From assembly GCA_951799405.1 (NCBI GenBank), contig OX637332.1:13211001-13275000 (forward strand): 64,000 nt of DNA. The letters run 5' to 3'. Shown here piece after piece: positions 1 to 11,967 of the stretch. The DNA is from Agapetus fuscipes (lineage: Eukaryota > Arthropoda > Insecta > Trichoptera > Glossosomatidae). The translations under genes were made by a program, and so were the position numbers. The notes beneath the pieces are model-generated. The model worked only from the letters and a program-made list of their open reading frames with translations, was not told where the DNA came from and did no database searches. How positions within the stretch are numbered: the stretch's first letter is position 1; every line of letters starts with the position of its first letter.

Positions 1-569
1 GAGTGCATGGCAACAGTGTTATTCGGAGACAGACGTAGACTACACAAAATGTTAATTTAATTATTAGTGAGTATCGATGAGAGACTACTGACTTAGTTGC
101 TTGATCAAATAAAACAGCACGTGTCTCAGTAAAATTCAGTGGTAAATTTTAATAAATAAGTAAGACTTACACTTACGCTCTGAATAGAGTTGCCAATATT
201 GCTTACCAAACTTGGTAAGTCCTGCTTTGAAGGATATGTTCATTTTCTCCTTTCGGTTTAAACTTTTTTCATATTCTAGAGACTTCCCCCTAAGATCTCA
301 GATATTCTTCCCAGATTAGCCCAGATATTCGAGATTCTATTCATCTCGGCTTTAAGATGAAAAACTTGTAGGTTATACGATCTCTGCAGAAGCAATTCTC
401 AGAAGGCACATAGAATAAGAATGACCTATAAAAGTAACAAAGTTTACTGGCAAACTCATTAAATCAAAATTTAAAAAGAGTAGGTAAAAAGTTTTTATCA
501 AGTCTAGCTTCATAAATATCACTTGATCAAGAGAAAACTGTTTGTTTAACTTACCCTATTAAACATTTA
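1..569. other. No feature recognised
   Basis: AT-rich sequence, presumably OGT intron or downstream flank. No coding pattern, repeat family or RNA gene was recognised. Confidence 0.5.
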
Positions 570-937
570 CATTTATTTCATATGCAATGTAAGTTGAAAA
601 ATATACTGCAATTTAAAAAGGCATGCCCACAAGAAGACTCGTGTAAGTTTGCGCATGTGTACGTACTGTTATAATTGTTAGGTTCTACTAGTCTCCAAAT
701 GAAACACTGGTCTTCTTTTAGGATATTTATTTTACAGTTAAATTTTTTTTTACACAATAACAAATTACAAAATAAACACAAGCACATCCAAAAACAAATA
801 CTATCACAAAAGAAACATCTCAAATAAACATCAGCCCTGTAGCTCTTGACGCCCGTTCCTGATACAGGGGTGACATTGATAAGATGACCCATTTTTACAC
901 TATGGGTGGTCAACTTGATACCAACTTATAAATCAAG
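570..937 (-). repeat. SINE-1 copy, diverged and interrupted
   Basis: Both halves of the common repeat called SINE-1 here are present in minus orientation: the head ending at the TTCCTTGA-type start near 937 and the tail near 570-660. They are separated by about 150 bp of unrelated AT-rich DNA. The many mismatches to other copies suggest an old insertion. Confidence 0.75.
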
Positions 938-2014
938 GAACTGATTATATAAGGGTAATCAAAATAGTAACTATACGACACAAACAAGACATTAAAATAT
1001 AGAAAGACGCATATTATCCCAGCAACTCGACTCCTGTGAAGTGAGTACCTACTTACATATAACTTTTTTCAATTTGGAAAATTTCGTAGCCAAGAATTTT
1101 TATCCAGTTTATAAGTAAATCGGCTCGAGTTTATTTTTCAATAAATTTTACATGCAAATGCGTGCCATTTTATTTATAAACGGAATCCAATATTTTACCT
1201 ACAAAAACAAATATCAGCCAGTTGGTTTCGCGTTTGAAATCTCCACAGAAATATCTCGTAAAACCGTTTCAGCTGGGCTTTGCGGGCCACGTATATATCA
1301 TGAGCATTTAATTTTCAATCTGGGTGTTTTCAAGCGACAAAAAAGCTTTTAATGTCTCGTGCAGAGGAAGCTGGCTGTATACAGAAGTGATGGAGTACCC
1401 AATAGTATGAACAATGCGTCTGCTGGAAATTACGTTGAAATAAATCCCAACGATATCAAAGGAATGGTTTCATGCGTGTACGGTCTTATTCATTACATTT
1501 GTTAAACCAAAAATAAGGCTTCAAACCTTTTCTTTTTTGTAATGAAAAAACGGACTAAAAATTAAAAACACATTTTGAATAAGGGCTGTAGGGGTTTAAG
1601 CGCTTATGCGCAGACATTTTACAATTATCTTCACCTTAAATTAAATATATTCGATTTTAATACCGGAACGGAATACTATGAAATGTTCGAGTTTAATATG
1701 AAATACGAATGGAAAACATTATACATCAGGTTATATCTATAATCTAAGTAGCAAAGGTGTATTAAAATTGACGACGTAATAAATCAATCAAACGCATATT
1801 TCATCGAGTCGTTTCAACCGATCTGTATTATGGGGAATTTGAGTCGAATCTGAGCGACTCCGAACGTAATTTAGATTAGGGTTGATATGGATTTGAAAAT
1901 TCGGATATTTTTTAATAATGTCATTTCGGCTTCGGATACGAATGGGGAATTATTTCGGATAACCGCATATTGCGGATAGCTTCTGTTGCCGGCATTATTT
2001 TTTTAGAAATTGGG
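938..2014. other. No feature recognised
   Basis: AT-rich sequence with only short chance ORFs. No coding signal or named repeat was recognised. Confidence 0.5.
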
Positions 2015-2217
2015 AAAGTACATTGACATTTAAGGCTCATATTAAATTCATACCCGCAAGCAAGCAAAAGTTCGCGCTTACACATGCTGCATGTGTACAT
2101 ACAAAATAAACCAAACATCACACGAACATAAATTTTGAAACTCTTGCCGCTTTCCGTGAAACCAGATGGCATTGGCAAAAGTGAACCAAGTTTTTACAGT
2201 ATGTGAGTACGCCTCAT
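2015..2217 (-). repeat. SINE-1 copy, partial
   Basis: Minus-orientation SINE-1 with recognisable central blocks (GCGCTTACACATGC, CTCTTGCCG, AAAGTGAACC, TTTTTACAGTATG). It is diverged from the younger copies at 21, 28 and 60 kb. Confidence 0.75.
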
Positions 2218-2299
2218 AACATCTATAATATCTACCAAGTTAATAAGTCGGTGTTACGGCCGACGGATAGAGGCGCATATTCAACTAGCGTGTTACGGA

Positions 2300-2352
2300 T
2301 ACGAATATCCCTAACATCCTTAAAATCCCTTAACACCCATCCCTAACATCCT
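2300..2352 (+). repeat. Short imperfect CCTAACAT array
   Basis: CCTAACATCC-like units recur with degenerate spacing (CCCTTAACACCC, CATCCTAACATCCTAAC). They recall the arthropod telomeric unit CCTAA but are not a clean tandem array. Interstitial telomere-like or simple low-complexity DNA are both possible. Confidence 0.3.
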
Positions 2353-3278
2353 AACATCCTAACGATGAAGCTAGTGAAGCGCGGAGCTGGCTTCAATTCA
2401 GTTTATCTATCGGAATCTGATCTCAAGTTTCACGGACTTCTCAACATAACGGATATCGGACTTCAGAGAGTATTATTCCAAGTATTGGAGTGCTTATTAG
2501 TTTCGATTGAGGAAAGCGAGGACATTCCGAATTATATTGAGATTTGTACAGAATTATAAACGTGCTGTAGAGAAGAACAGTTTTCTCAACGTATTGCTAA
2601 AGTTGTATCAGACGTCATCAGGAGAAGTATCTCTTCTAAGACAAAGCAGTACGAAGTTATAACGTCAGATACAATTTCAAAGACACTTTAAGAAACCCGT
2701 TCTTCTCTAAAAAAAAAAAAAAACAAAAAAACGTAAAATCCGTTTTTAATTCTATAAAAAATGCCTAATGACCGTCATTCCAATTTCAAATATTGTAATT
2801 CTTCTTTTGGATTTTTTTCAGTGGTCCATCTGCAAGCAGTGTAGGGCAGCGTTGGTCGTAAACCCCATCTACTTAATCATTAAAAAAAATATTAGATCCT
2901 TGACAAACTAATGTCAACTTCTAACAAATTGCAGGGAAAAGTTATAAGAGATAGAGCGCTTACATTTATTTATATTCAGACCTTATTGTACAAAAGAATC
3001 AACCATGTCAAATCCATGAGTCCTATAGTACCAAAGGAGATCTAGGTTTTTTGTTCGAAAATGAGATAAATATATGGACAGACAGAAAATTGCATTCTCT
3101 TTGTTTCCATTTATTTCTGTCATTTTCGAAACGAAAATCTAGATTATCGCCTTTGGTTCTATACGACTCATATTATATGGCTGGCGGTTTGTGTGTGTTC
3201 ACAAAGTGTGGACTTGTATGCGCCTGTAATTCAGATTAAGATGAGAAGGCGAGATGTATCATCAACTTTTTGGTCCAC
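2353..3278. other. No feature recognised
   Basis: AT-rich intergenic or intronic sequence with an A-rich run near 2711. The short ORFs here lack any family resemblance. Confidence 0.5.
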
Positions 3279-3281
3279 TAA

Positions 3282-3842
3282 GGGCCGTTCTTATAAACGT
3301 TGGACTAAATATCCGTAAGTAAATACTCATTTAACTAACGGATGGACGTTAACGGACTGATCTTACCGATGGTCGTCTTATAAAGCTTTTTTAACCGTCC
3401 GTTAGTTCTCAATAATGCACTCGTATTTTTGATGATTTTTTGCGTGCATTCATGAACATATGTCATCCGTTTGCTGTCAGAGAAGAAACATAACCTAAAG
3501 TTGCGTATGACAAACACAAAAACGACTGATACAGCCCTATTTTAATGAATTCTCTATCTCTGTCGGAAGAAATTATCTTCAACAGGATAGAGCGGAGAAG
3601 TCTAAAGACGCGCAAAACTCACCGCAAAAAAATAATGCTTTGACAGCTGACCTAACCTCAAACCTTAACAAACCGACCGGTATCTACCTGGAAACCGGGG
3701 GTCGGCTGTCGGTTAGATCCGCCGGTAAAATTAAACCGAAAATTTACGAACGAATTGTTATAATACAGAAAAACGAAATTTGTACCAAGTTTCGGTTTAT
3801 TAGATTTGACATTTAACAAACGGATGTTTATAAGAACGGCCC
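3282..3842. mobile_element. Harbinger-type MITE with TAA target duplication
   Basis: A 561-bp element flanked by TAA (3279-3281 and 3843-3845). The ends are inverted repeats: the left starts GGGCCGTTCTTATAAACG and the right, reverse complemented, GGGCCGTTCTTATAAACA. Inverted ACGGAT / ATCCGT motifs continue inwards. A GGGC start with a 3-bp TWA duplication is typical of PIF/Harbinger elements. No transposase is present, so it is non-autonomous. The short ORFs across it are chance frames. Confidence 0.85.
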
Positions 3843-3845
3843 TAA

Positions 3846-4261
3846 CACGATGTGACGGCTTGCAACATTTCAATGGTAGCATGGGGGGACGCTGGTGTTT
3901 CTGGCGGTCTGCCGAATCTTTCTGCGACCATGAGGAGGACATCAAAAGAAGAATGGCCCGTTACGAGAGCGTTCATTCATCGGCCATGAGAACTAGAGTT
4001 GCCACGAATACTCACTTTATTCGGTATTTTTTCGACAATATTTTCGAGTATAAAACTACTTTACACAAAATAATCAACCATTATCGCTGGGTTGTACAAA
4101 CAAACAAAATTATGTATTTCCGTAAAATAGGCACAAAAAAAGGTTACCAGCATTGAAAATTGTAAAATCACAATCAGTATTATATACGACTGATTTCCAA
4201 GACTTCAATAAGTTCGTTCTTTATTTAAGTGACGCCCTTTTCACACAGCACGAATTCTGTC
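3846..4261. other. No feature recognised
   Basis: Unique-looking sequence. One chance ORF on the plus strand begins inside the MITE and runs to 4156; no domain is visible. Confidence 0.5.
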
Positions 4262-4445
4262 CTATTTGTCTGTCTGGTAAAATGACACTGTAACTGTAAC
4301 TCTGTCGCCATTCCGCTAGGGGTGGCCAGAGCCTCTGCAGAGTTGCCTCCATTTCTTCCTATCCATACATACCTCTTTCAATTCATTCATTTCCATCACC
4401 TTTTTCATGCATTTTCTTCTTTTACGCTCGCCTTGTATATCCCAT
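4262..4445 (-). mobile_element. RTE-like LINE family 2, 3' end fragment
   Basis: On the minus strand the sequence reads into the C-terminal coding end of an RTE-like LINE (a KKVME-type motif), then the family-specific 3' end with GGCCACCCCTAGCGGAATGG and a CAGTTACAGT-type tail. The same 3' end occurs at 45300-45393, and relatives at 13840-13985 and 22490-22530. It is heavily 5'-truncated. Confidence 0.7.
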
Positions 4446-5037
4446 TAAAAATAAATTAATTATTTAAGTATATTAATTAATTACATAAATTATTGGCTTA
4501 AGACTACCCTACTACAAGCTATAATTGATCATTTCGAAAAAAAAAGTTTTTTCATGTGGAATAATAATGCCGAGTTATTCGGTACTCGACATAAATCAGA
4601 ATTAGAATTTTCGCTATGACCACTATTCGCGGCATCTCTAATGAGAAGTGGCCGATGTTATTTTCTCATTTGCGCTAAACAGAGGGGTTTCTGTTGCGCT
4701 TGGCGGTCCACCAACATGATTTACATGGAAATTGACCGTTGCCACGGCAACGCGATACCGGGATAATTCTAAATATACATATCATTCATTTCGAAATAGC
4801 GGCCTGAGGAAAAACTGACGGTCAAATGTTTATGATTCGATCAACTATAAAAAAATCTCATCTCATATGTTATGAAACATAAACATTTTACGTAATATAC
4901 CAATATGACTGGTCGTATTTTAGTACATCCATGACTATATATTTTTTTAGCTTCAGTAGTTAAGAATTAATTCAAAAATATTTTTTGATTTAACAAAAAA
5001 ATATCTAATACATGCACTAGATAACTTAATGTAAGGA
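4446..5037. other. No feature recognised
   Basis: AT-rich, no coding signal or repeat recognised. Confidence 0.5.
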
Positions 5038-5150
5038 GATCGGCCTTACACAAACGACTTCACGTGAAGTAGGGGTTACCCAGCTCCCGAGTGGACCAGT
5101 TCTCATTTTATGTGAAGGCTTTTTTGTGAACCTTGCCTGTAGTTTTATTT
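5038..5150 (-). repeat. tRNA-derived SINE-2, tail fragment
   Basis: The segment (TTCACGTGAAGTAGGGGTTACC, then CCAGCTCCCG and GTTCTCATTTT) matches the body of the tRNA-headed SINE copy at 12860-13017 in the same minus orientation. The tRNA-like head is missing or diverged. Confidence 0.65.
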
Positions 5151-5176
5151 TGAGGCTGTATCGTGAAAAGGCAAAC

Positions 5177-5193
5177 TAATGCCCGTTTTCACC
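5177..5193 (+). repeat. Left terminal repeat of a DNA element (partner at 11820)
   Basis: TAATGCCCGTTTTCACC here is an exact inverted match of 11820-11836. The sequences just inside share weaker similarity. The two may be the ends of a 1.3-kb non-autonomous DNA transposon later split by the LTR retrotransposon at 6217-11572. Confidence 0.55.
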
Positions 5194-6212
5194 GACTCCT
5201 TCTAAACCGTCACCTAGCTAAAAGTATTTAAATATAAGAGACTCTTTAAACGGGTACCTAGCACCGTTGAGTGTCACGAGTCAAACTGTCACCTAAAAAT
5301 CGGCCACCTAGCTGGGAGCCTGTTTAGCAAACCACTAGTGTTGTGAAACTCGATTTTTGTAAATTCGAAATGTATTTTATGGTTTATAAAATAATATACA
5401 CATTTCAAATAAAAACAACACATGAATATTTGATGTTTATAATAATATCTACCATTTACGCTGCAAATATTATTGGTTAATTGAATTTTTATCTTTACAA
5501 TGGTGTGTACATAGTATATTTTGATATGCACACACTATAAAAAAAAGCGTAATGTTGCCGGCTTGTAGTCTGCAGATGCATTCAGATGCGGTTTTGTTTT
5601 TGTTGACAATTCACATTCGACATGTAAAATCGGCATTTTCAAATATACGGCGGTCACCAATCAATTATCAAATTAAAGAAGAAACATGGTTCAACTTTTC
5701 AGAGGCTGACCGCGAGAAACTTGTTCAATCCTGCTACACGGGGCTACATTTACGCCTCTCACGACTGTCCACGTCTGTCACAGATACCAGCTGATGGCTT
5801 ACAGTGGCATAAAATTGTAATGCCTCTAATCAGTTATCCCCGTGTGTCACTGAATTGTTTCTGTACAAAACAATAAGTAACAATCCATCTGAAGGATATC
5901 ATAAGGCCTGTGATATGACAAATTTATGGTAGGTACCTATAAACATCGATCAATGTAAAAGATCGATGTTTTTAAATACGTAATAAATTCATGGACGATA
6001 ATAGTTATTCCACAACATCTTTACCAAAACTATATGTGTACAGCTCTGTTGTCCGAAAATATAAAAATTACTACAATTTTATCCAGCAAGGACGCTACAT
6101 GATTGTATTTTTGACAGCCGATATCCGCACCAAAAATCGATATCATTCTTATCGACATTTTTTTATCTTTCTCAAAACTTTTTGGACGTAGATAAGTCCT
6201 AGCAACTTCTAT
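5194..6212. other. Probable left half of the split DNA element; no genes
   Basis: Lies between the left terminal repeat and the LTR insertion. AT-rich, with no transposase motif and only chance ORFs. Confidence 0.4.
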
Positions 6213-6468
6213 ATCCTGTCAGGTAGCTAGCATGTCAGATAGCTACCTGTGAAAAAAAAGAAGAAGAAGAAGACATGATCTGTCAAAACATTATACCTGT
6301 CACAGGAAAAATAATGTCATTACCAACTTGAAAGAAATTGAAGCGCACCTTTAGCCACAGAAATTGAACCGGATCCCAATGAGAGGAAGAAGACAGGCTG
6401 AGATTGTCAGTTAGGAGGGAAACACTTAAAATCCCCCGTTAAGCTCCGCATCGCGCTGCTAGGAAGTT

Positions 6469-6476
6469 TATAAAAG
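6469..6476 (+). promoter_or_regulatory. LTR TATA box
   Basis: TATAAAAG lies about 250 bp into the left LTR, as expected for the U3 promoter. The identical box in the right LTR is at 10783-10790. Confidence 0.65.
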
Positions 6477-6996
6477 GCGTCGACCTCCCACAATCGGGGA
6501 CACAAACTCTTCAACACCTGAACCAATAACACCTACCAGGCGTGGCCAAGAACATCTATCGGAGAAGGCTTGAGTCGCCGTTGTTGCCTGCACCACACAG
6601 CCCCTGGCCGCGCCTGGGTCCCCCGTGGCGGATTCCTCGGAAGGAAGGAGCCCCTGCTTTCTACCCATCGCCAGCGCCCGCTTGGCTACTCGATATCCGG
6701 AGCCCCGTGCCCAAAGTTCCTCAGGAGGACGGAGCACCTCCCCCGTCCAGCCGAGCGCACCCGTCTTATCGCGGGCTGAGCCCCGTGCCGCAATTCCTCC
6801 GGAGTGTGGAGCCCGACATCCCGCCAAAAGCGTTGCCGTTGCCGGCGCCCCAGCATCGACTACCCGCATCCCAGCACCAAGACTTCTCTCCATCCTCGTG
6901 AGCTAATCAAACCCTTTAAATACATTATCTAATTTAACTTAGAACCAGTCAGTCGTGCAGTTTAGCGTGGTGATGCTCTCATTTCGCTTAATCTCA

Positions 6997-7002
6997 AATA
7001 AA
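6997..7002 (+). promoter_or_regulatory. LTR polyadenylation signal
   Basis: AATAAA near the point where the two LTRs stop matching. The right LTR keeps an AATAAA at the equivalent place despite diverged surroundings. Confidence 0.5.
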
Positions 7003-7137
7003 TCCCCTCTTCCTTTAGGTATCTGGCCTGTACCTTACCTTTGACGTATTTAGAACCCGACCTAACCTCCAAATGGCCTGCCTTTCCAGGTAGGGCCATG
7101 GAGGTTCAGTGGAGGGTCCGCAATCTCTTCATTACAG

Positions 7138-7155
7138 TGGCGCCTTAACAAAAGA
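7138..7155 (+). other. Putative primer binding site
   Basis: TGGCGCCTTAACAAAAGA starts 1 nt after the left LTR. TGG at the start fits complementarity to the CCA end of a tRNA. The tRNA species is not identified. Confidence 0.5.
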
Positions 7156-7589
7156 CACCGTTGCTCGATCCACATTGTATCTTCCCCATTAACAAGTAAA
7201 GTTTTATTTCAGCAAATTGTGTTCCAACGGAAAAGTGTTGTTTTTGTGTTTCGGGTTTTGTGGTACTTTGAAGTCATTTCCACCTGGGATATTTGTGTTT
7301 TTGGTGGTTATGCTTTATCATCTTGAGGATTGTTAACCGTTTTTCGTAGTTTGATGATATTTGGACGAATTCAAAATTTGAGTTGCGTAATTCGAAAATG
7401 CAGACAAGCATTCTCAAACTTGCGTAAATATTTTGACAATTTTTTTTTCTCTCTTCCCAATTTTTTTTTTGGGCGTCTCTATTTCCAGAGGCGTAACCAT
7501 TCGTTAAATTTTCTCAACAAAATATTTCAAGGGGTTCTCAACATTTTCAAAAAAAAAATTTTTTTTTTTCAACAAGTACTCTCCGGAAG

Positions 7590-7906
7590 GGCCAAGGAGA
7601 GCCTTGTTGGGGTGGTGGATGTTTTCACGAAATATTTTTGGGATATTTCCATTAAAATATGCCACAGATGCAGCAATAATAAAGAAGCTTGAGACAAGCA
7701 TCTTTATTTCCCGGGGAATGCCGAGGTCCGTTGTTTGTGACAACGGTAAACAATTCATCATCAAGGCGGGCGAGGAATGTCTGGAGATGTACGGAGGGCT
7801 GATGGGCGGACGTGAAGGGCGAGAGAAAGGCTGTTTGGCTTTTCAGCTGGGAGAATATCACGTGAAGGATATTCTCGGAGCTGGACCTGCTATGGCGGAA
7901 GAGTGA
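7590..7906 (+). pseudogene. Integrase core fragment of a Gypsy-type pol
   Basis: Two adjacent frames contain VVDVFTKYF, then FPLKYATDAAIIKKLE and GMPRSVVCDNGKQF. This is the spacing of the integrase core, with the first Asp in VDVFTK and the second in the CDNGKQF block. A frameshift separates the first and second Asp. The third acidic residue region and the rest of pol are not recognisable. A short YHVKDILG motif downstream could derive from a chromodomain-like tail, but this is a guess. It shows that the element descends from an autonomous LTR retrotransposon. Confidence 0.7.
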
Positions 7907-10530
7907 ACTACTTTCCTACGAGCAAACGAGAGGTAGATGCGTAAACTCATTTACAAACACCAAGGACGTCGGCGAGGTACAAGCATGACGTCTTCTCTAT
8001 AAACTGATTAATTACTCCATACCTTATTTTTGCAAATTCCATTTTTGTCCTGAAATATGACTTTGACCGTTCCCCGTTGAATTGCGCCCTCAGCAGGGAG
8101 TACTGTTCGGAGTCATTCCGTTAATTTTACTAAGCATCAAAACCTTTCTACATCAATACCTACTCGTTTGCTCCAGGGAGACCTGGTTGGTGTCCATATA
8201 TGTATTTATTATTTAAATGAATGTTTCTTTTTCTTCTCATGTGTTCTTTCAACTCGCATATTCATTTATGCTCAACTGCAGAAAACTGTCTGTTTTGTCT
8301 CCGACCCACAGTATCAACTCCTTGCGAGTTGGATCAGGTAATTTGGCCAGGTCGTGAGTCAGAATCCAGCGGGTTCTCTTCGGAGAATGGATCTGTACTT
8401 TCTTTCTTGTTTACATGTTTTGGACGCGGGTTGTCTTTTGATTGCGGACTCAAAGTACACACTCTCATGAGTGATGTCAGGTAATTTGGCCAGGTCACAA
8501 TCCAAGGTCACCAGCTGTTTATCCAACACTGTACCTTCTTTAATCTGTTTCATTGTTTTTGTATTTTATTACTTTGTCTACGTTTATTGCCTGCATGATT
8601 TTTCAACTTTCCAAGTTTTGATAAAAACTTGGTGGCGCTCAAAAAGGGAACGAGAAGGAGAGCTGAGCTAGTCCAGATGTAGACATCAAGAGAACATCTG
8701 TGAACATCATAGGCAATACACCTTGACAAAGGTGGTATGCGGCCGAACGCTGTGAAGGCGTGGGAAGACGTAGCGAGCACGTCTTGGGAAAGGGTGGAGC
8801 CCTTGCCGGTAACGCTGGAGTGCGTTGGAGCAGTCAAAGGGGACTGGACACAATCTGGGATGATTGTGGGGCGCTTGGGAGAAGCGTGAGGAGTGGTTTG
8901 ACGTAACCGGGATACTCCTGCAATCCAACGGGATTGGCAACGCCGGAGTGCGTTGGAAGTCTTACGAGACTTGAAGTCCGACGGGACTTGGTACCAGTCT
9001 GACGAGACTTGGGGGAGTCTGCTGACTCATTTTTTGAAATCACCTTGGAGTGATGGGTACGCCAGGCTTGCATCTTCGGATGGCGCCAACGGATTGTATC
9101 CCTGTGTTTATTTATCATGTTATTTATTGACGGAAGGAAGGTTTTCGCCATGTGGGCAAAACCTGAGAACACACTGGAACCCAAGGAGAAGAGTGGTATG
9201 AAGATTGACCACCTCCTGAAGCCAGGCCTAGACTACTAAAAGCATTGTTAGCTGGGACAGTCACCACGGCGTAGTGTTTGCCGGGGAGTTTAGTTATTGT
9301 CATGTACGTCGGCGTATACTGCCCTGAGTCAGTATATACCGAATGTTGACTCACTCAGAAACCCCTCAGAAGGGCTTGCTTCGGGGCGTACGCTAGTTAC
9401 CACCCTATACCTGCCCGGGCAATGATCAACGCTTCTTCGTTGTTCATTGAAGCAAAAACCCTAGCACCCAACTTTGTGACTAGGGCTAGAGTCCTAAATC
9501 GTCGCTGGTCGGAGCGGTCAAGAAATGCCGACAGAATGTGGTCAGTACTGTGTCTTCAGACCGGTATTGTCACATCTCGAGCAGGAGATCTTCACCTCCA
9601 CTTCAATACTACAACATCTGTCTAATATTTTTGTATTTTCTCATGTAATTTATGTATGTAATATGTATAACCTGTACTTCCCAATCCCAGGATTACCTGT
9701 GTTGAATAGTGAGATCAGTGTGCCACGCCCTCTTGCGTTGCACTGGCCAATGAACGGGCCACCTCATTGTTTTTCCATGGTGTTCCTACCTCCGTTCCGC
9801 CTCTCTTGGTTTCTTATCGGTTCTTCCAAAAGAGAGTGAATCGAACCGAAGGATCATAAGTAGTTAGATCCTTTCCTTTTGTAACCCACATGTAACAGAC
9901 AACTTGTTATTGTTTTGTATGAGAGCTCACCACGTTGTACTTATTGACTGCTGGCTGGATGATTTTGGTCTGTTAGGCAGGTAGATACCTAAAAATAAAT
10001 TTCTGTGTACAAAGGCAAAATTTTTGTGTTTTCAAGAGCAATAAGTGAAAAACGAGCTAGACTCGTTAGTGCTTAGGGTCCTGTACCCCAAATGTGAATT
10101 GTGAATTGTGTGCCACCATTAAAACTTAGAACAAAGACCAAATTCTACCACTTAATAATCATGACTTAAATTTTTATTATTTTACAAGAACAAAACATCA
10201 CTTTTACAATTTCATTTTATTTTGTCTTAACTATGTAATGTACAAATTTATTTCTGTGTCAATTTCAATTTGCTTTGTCTCATAATCTTTTACACCATTT
10301 CTTATACATTTTTTAAACCTGTTTCAGAGCTACCTGTGTACAATTCATGTCGTCTGCGTACGACCTCTTCTCTGTATGTCTTGTTCAACCACCGCCACCT
10401 ACGCTTCGCACTGACTGGTATACTGTTAAACATATATTTTAAACTAACTTATGTCTGAACACAACGTCAAAAACTCACTTCGCTGGATTCTCTGCGCGAG
10501 GTGCGTTTTTGCCTCAGCGACGAGCGGGAA
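7907..10530. other. Interior of LTR element without recognisable genes
   Basis: No gag, protease, RT or RNase H motif was found in any frame. GGTAATTTGGCCAGGTC occurs twice (near 8337 and 8479), and GGAGTGCGTTGGA recurs near 8817 and 8945. The region appears to be filler typical of large retrotransposon derivatives. The sequence before the right LTR (GAGCGGGAA) may be a weak polypurine tract. Confidence 0.5.
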
Positions 10531-11572
10531 TGTCAGGTAGCTAGCATGTCAGATAGCTACCTGTGAAAAAAAAGAAGAAGAAGAAGACATGATCTGTCAA
10601 AACATTATACCTGTCACAGGAAAAATAATGTCATTACCAACTTGAAAGAAATTGAAGCGCACCTTTAGCCACAGAAATTGAACCGGATCCCAATGAGAGG
10701 AAGAAGACAGGCTGAGATTGTCAGTTAGGAGGGAAACACTTAAAATCCCCCGTTAAGCTCCGCATCGCGCTGCTAGGAAGTTTATAAAAGGCGTCGACCT
10801 CCCACAATCGGGGACACAAACTCTTCAACACCTGAACCAATAACACCTACCAGGCGTGGCCAAGAACATCTATCGGAGAAGGCTTGAGTCGCCGTTGTTG
10901 CCTGCACCACACAGCCCCTGGCCGCGCCTGGGTCCCCCGTGGCGGATTCCTCGGAAGGAAGGAGCCCCTGCTTTCTACCCATCGCCAGCGCCCGCTTGGC
11001 TACTCGATATCCGGAGCCCCGTGCCCAAAGTTCCTCAGGAGGACGGAGCACCTCCCCCGTCCAGCCGAGCGCACCCGTCTTATCGCGGGCTGAGCCCCGT
11101 GCCGCAATTCCTCCGGAGTGTGGAGCCCGACATCCCGCCAAAAGCGTTGCCGTTGCCGGCGCCCCAGCATCGACTACCCGCATCCCAGCACCAAGACTTC
11201 TCTCCATCCTCGTGAGCTAATCAAACCCTTTAAATACATTATCTAATTTAACTTAGAACCAGTCAGTCGTGCAGTTTAGCGTGGTGATGCTCTCATTTCT
11301 CATAATTTAAAATAAATCCCGTCTTTCCTTTACCCGGTTTTTCTCTCCATCACCTATATTTTTTAACCTCTTTAGCATCAGTGGAAAGCGAGCAAGGTGT
11401 TGGGCCTGAACACCACCCTGAGGAGTCTTTAGCTAGCCGGGCAACTGCAAAAGCGCGCCACCTAACCTCAAAGGAGCCCCCTGTCCGTTGTCGGAATCCT
11501 AACCTCAAAGAGGTGACGGTTCGCGGCAGCGCGGGGGCCCAGCAGGGCCGCGCTTCGAATCTCTTCATCACA
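10531..11572 (+). repeat. Right LTR
   Basis: Starts TGTCAGGTAGCTAGC immediately after GCGGGAA and ends CTTCATCACA. The first 768 bp equal the left LTR base for base. From 11299 to the end the sequence is different and about 120 bp longer than the left counterpart. The last bases (CTCTTCATNACA) are shared again. Confidence 0.87.
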
Positions 11573-11576
11573 ATCC

Positions 11577-11836
11577 TCAAGAGTTTCTAAAAAAACAAGG
11601 ATATCGGCGTCCATATCCACTTATTTGCAGTTAAAACATGACATAACCTCACTGACAGGCCGCTAAAGTGTCTTTTAGCGTAAGAGACAGTTTAGGGAGC
11701 GGAATATCGGGCTCGCAAATATAAGAAGTTCTTAGCGAGTTAAGAGGTTCTTAAATGCTGGTGAAAACAAAACTGGTACCTAAATATTTTTAAACAGCAC
11801 TTTATCTTTAAATATTCTTGGTGAAAACGGGCATTA
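11577..11836. repeat. Right end of the split DNA element
   Basis: Ends with the inverted partner (11820-11836) of 5177-5193. A second partial copy of GGTGAAAAC lies near 11759. No coding sequence. Confidence 0.45.
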
Positions 11837-11967
11837 ATGTATATTTCGTACCTTACATACATCCTCAAACAGTGAATCCCTTATACGCTTTCTTATATAC
11901 TGTAAAGGTAATCACAATTCGTTTAGAGTTATATCCTGAAAAGGTTAATCCCCTATTCACTTACTTC

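Larger units (their letters stand above)
6217..7136 (+). repeat. Left LTR
   Basis: Begins TGTCAGGTAGCTAGC and ends CTTCATTACA. Bases 6217-6984 are identical to 10531-11298. A perfect 10-bp hairpin (CAGGTAGCTA / TAGCTACCTG) sits 2 bp from the LTR start. It contains a TATA box and an AATAAA. A GC-rich, proline-codon-rich open stretch follows the promoter. After 6985 it no longer aligns to the right LTR until the last few bases. Confidence 0.88.
6217..11572 (+). mobile_element. Non-autonomous LTR retrotransposon (Gypsy-type integrase remnant)
   Basis: A 5.36-kb element with a 4-bp target duplication ATCC (6213-6216 and 11573-11576), LTRs of 920 and 1042 bp starting TG and ending CA, and a primer-binding-site-like TGGCGCC just inside the left LTR. 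The interior has no complete gag or pol; only an integrase fragment near 7.6-7.9 kb is recognisable. The LTRs are identical over their first 768 bp, which suggests a recent insertion, but their 3' portions differ completely (see findings). Orientation is set by the TATA box, the AATAAA signal and the PBS position. Confidence 0.85.

Noticed and set aside
6468..6906. Overlapping 141-, 119- and 93-codon ORFs in the LTR, identical at 10782-11220.
   Set aside because: They are identical only because the LTR DNA is identical. Frames on both strands are open owing to GC-rich composition; no domain is recognised.
7330..7692. Phe/Lys-rich 120-codon ORF.
   Set aside because: Mostly poly-T/poly-A driven composition. 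Only its end overlaps the integrase remnant.
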